From a bacterium (GTDB taxonomy: Bacteria > Bacteroidota > Ignavibacteria > Kapaibacteriales > Kapaibacteriaceae), in assembly GCA_020050895.1 (NCBI GenBank), contig JAGVJW010000067.1, forward strand, positions 1 through 9,094: 9,094 bases of DNA. Direction: 5' to 3'. Each line of letters begins with the position of its first letter. The first letter of the stretch is position 1. A program made the translations under genes and the position numbers. Positions 7,669-9,094 of this stretch are shown piece after piece. The notes under the pieces were generated by a model that worked only from the letters and a program-made list of their open reading frames with translations, searched no databases and was not told the origin of the DNA.

Positions 7669-9094
7669 ATGGCATATAACATAGAGCAGCGCGATGAGCA
7701 ACTTATTGGATCGCGCGCCGACATAACATACACGTTGGAGTTTGACAGAGCCCCACAACACATTGTTCGTGTACGAATGATGATTACCAATGTGAACAGT
7801 GATGAGATTACGCTTGTAATGCCTTCGTGGTCTCCCGGCAGTTATAAGATTAGGGATTATGTGGGCTATCAGGGTAACGTTGCTGTATTTGCAGACTCGG
7901 GTCCATTAGCTTTTCGGTGGACAGGTATCAATAAGCTGGAGGTATTTACTGCAGGATTAACGGCAGTTACTGTCGAATACGTGATATTTGGCAATGAACG
8001 ATCCGTGCGAACAAATCACATTAGCAGGTTTCACGCGTTTATTCAGCCCCCTGCAACATTCATGTATGTAGAAGGAAGAACCCAGGAGATTCACCACGTA
8101 TTGTTAAAATTTGATAGGAAGATGTGGCCGAATGTATCTACACAACTTTCACGTGTGAGTGAACCATCTGCCCACGAGATTCTACTCGGTGCACTGAACT
8201 ACGACGTGCTAGCGGATTCTCCAATAGAAATTGGAAGTCACGTTGTGAGGAGGTTCACATTAGAGGGAGCAACACACGAGGTTGCGTTGGCATCGTCGCA
8301 GCCACTCGATGCAGACTGGATTACAGAGCAGCTAAAGGCTATCGTAAGTACTGAAGCATCAATTTTCGGCGGTGTACCTTACGACCGGTATGTGTTTATC
8401 ATTCAGGCATATCCTGGTGCACGTGGCGGTCTTGAACATTCACGCTCTTCTGTGAATGCAGTCGATCCCTCTTCATTTCTCGACAAATCGAAGGTATCTG
8501 ATTTACTATCGCTGTTGTGTCACGAGTATTTCCATCTCTGGAATGTAAAACGGATACGTCCGGCTGAACTGGGGCCATTCGACTATGTCAATATCACACA
8601 AACACCCATGCTTTGGCTTGCAGAAGGACTTACATCGTACTACGATGATCTCATTGCCTATCGCTGCGGCTTTCTCACCGAGAAAGAGTATCTCGCAACG
8701 CTTACAAAGGACCACTTGGACAAGCTTTTACGAGTACCTGGCCGGCATGTAATGTCGGTTCGCGATAGCAGTCGCCTTGCATGGGTAAAGCTTTACATGC
8801 AGAGTCTTGATGCAGCCAATCGATTCCCATCCTACTATTTGAAAGGCGGTTTAGTCTTTCTGTTAATTGACCTGTATATCATCGACCGTACAGATGGTAA
8901 TAAATCACTCGATGACGGAATGCGCCTTCTCTGGTCGCATTATCAGAACGATCCTTCTGTAGGTGTAACAGAGGACGAATGCATCGATCTACTTGAGCGC
9001 GCAGTGGGTGTGGAGTTGCGGGACACGATGATGAGGTGGCTAGACAATACCGCCGAGTTACCCTTCGAGGAAATCTTTTCACTGGCAGGTATCA
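7669..9094 (+). CDS. M61-family (glycyl aminopeptidase-like) metalloprotease, 5' part
   Basis: 475 complete codons are visible and the frame runs off the window end. ATG 7669 is the only start codon after the in-frame TGA at 7624-7626. The N-terminal beta domain has the family pattern MPSWSPGSYKIRDYV (about residues 52-66). The catalytic region shows GGLEHS, the zinc motif HEYFHLWNVKRIRP (H285, E286, H289) and WLAEGLTSYYDD, where E319 is the expected third zinc ligand. These match the M61 peptidases, which include glycyl aminopeptidases; full proteins are usually near 600 residues with a C-terminal PDZ domain, which would lie beyond the window. The N-terminus (MAYNIEQRDEQ) is not a signal peptide, so a cytoplasmic location is likely. 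All catalytic residues are present. Substrate preference (Gly/Ala at the N-terminus is known for some members) cannot be read from the sequence. A 66-nt gap separates it from the BatA gene. Confidence 0.92.
   Translation, partial: MAYNIEQRDEQLIGSRADITYTLEFDRAPQHIVRVRMMITNVNSDEITLVMPSWSPGSYKIRDYVGYQGNVAVFADSGPLAFRWTGINKLEVFTAGLTAVTVEYVIFGNERSVRTNHISRFHAFIQPPATFMYVEGRTQEIHHVLLKFDRKMWPNVSTQLSRVSEPSAHEILLGALNYDVLADSPIEIGSHVVRRFTLEGATHEVALASSQPLDADWITEQLKAIVSTEASIFGGVPYDRYVFIIQAYPGARGGLEHSRSSVNAVDPSSFLDKSKVSDLLSLLCHEYFHLWNVKRIRPAELGPFDYVNITQTPMLWLAEGLTSYYDDLIAYRCGFLTEKEYLATLTKDHLDKLLRVPGRHVMSVRDSSRLAWVKLYMQSLDAANRFPSYYLKGGLVFLLIDLYIIDRTDGNKSLDDGMRLLWSHYQNDPSVGVTEDECIDLLERAVGVELRDTMMRWLDNTAELPFEEIFSLAGI

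Noticed and set aside
7623..7679. TTGACA at 7623 and TATAAC at 7674 as a promoter for the M61 gene
   Set aside because: The spacing is about 45 nt, far from the required 16-18, and TATAAC lies inside the coding sequence. No -10-like hexamer occurs at the right distance.
7659..7679. A six-codon reading frame overlapping the M61 start, as a leader peptide
   Set aside because: It has no ribosome binding site, is very short and is what chance would give around an AT-rich start.

Overview
The window suggests a member of the Bacteroidota/Chlorobiota/Ignavibacteriota/Kapabacteria side of the FCB group. The evidence is three protein types found side by side: a secreted protein with a Por-secretion-like C-terminal domain (PNPYY...WDLLSANKQRVAS), a PorV/PorQ-family outer-membrane barrel, and a GWxTD-domain protein. 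A LpxL/HtrB-type acyltransferase also implies a Gram-negative envelope with lipid A-like lipid. The exact phylum is inferred from protein style, not from a marker gene.

Layout: all seven genes are on the + strand and tightly packed. (1) 1-1362 is the 3' part of a large secreted protein. (2) 1367-2458 is a PorV/PorQ-like barrel with a GTG start behind a strong ribosome binding site inside the end of gene 1. (3) 2492-3874 is a GWxTD-domain exported protein whose true start is unclear. (4) 3871-4803 is a lysophospholipid/lipid A acyltransferase overlapping gene 3 by ATGA. (5) 4781-5497 is an RsuA/RluB-type rRNA pseudouridine synthase overlapping gene 4 by 23 nt. (6) 5494-7602 is a BatA/vWA membrane protein starting at TTG and overlapping gene 5 by TTGA. 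(7) 7669-9094 is an M61 glycyl-aminopeptidase-like metalloprotease, cut by the window end, after a 66-nt gap.

Genes 1-3 look like an export and cell-surface set: a secreted substrate with a CTD, a PorV-like barrel that could handle such substrates at the outer membrane, and a second exported protein of unknown role. Genes 3-6 are joined by start/stop overlaps, so they are probably read from one mRNA with coupled translation, although they mix envelope lipid synthesis, ribosome modification and a periplasm-facing vWA protein. The last gene may be cotranscribed or have its own weak promoter. I saw no tRNA, rRNA, CRISPR array, insertion sequence or clear terminator. The only gene-free stretches are very short. 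Most of the window is ordinary core-genome content for this group. The best points for a second look are the odd start region of the GWxTD gene and the possible secretion module in genes 1-3.
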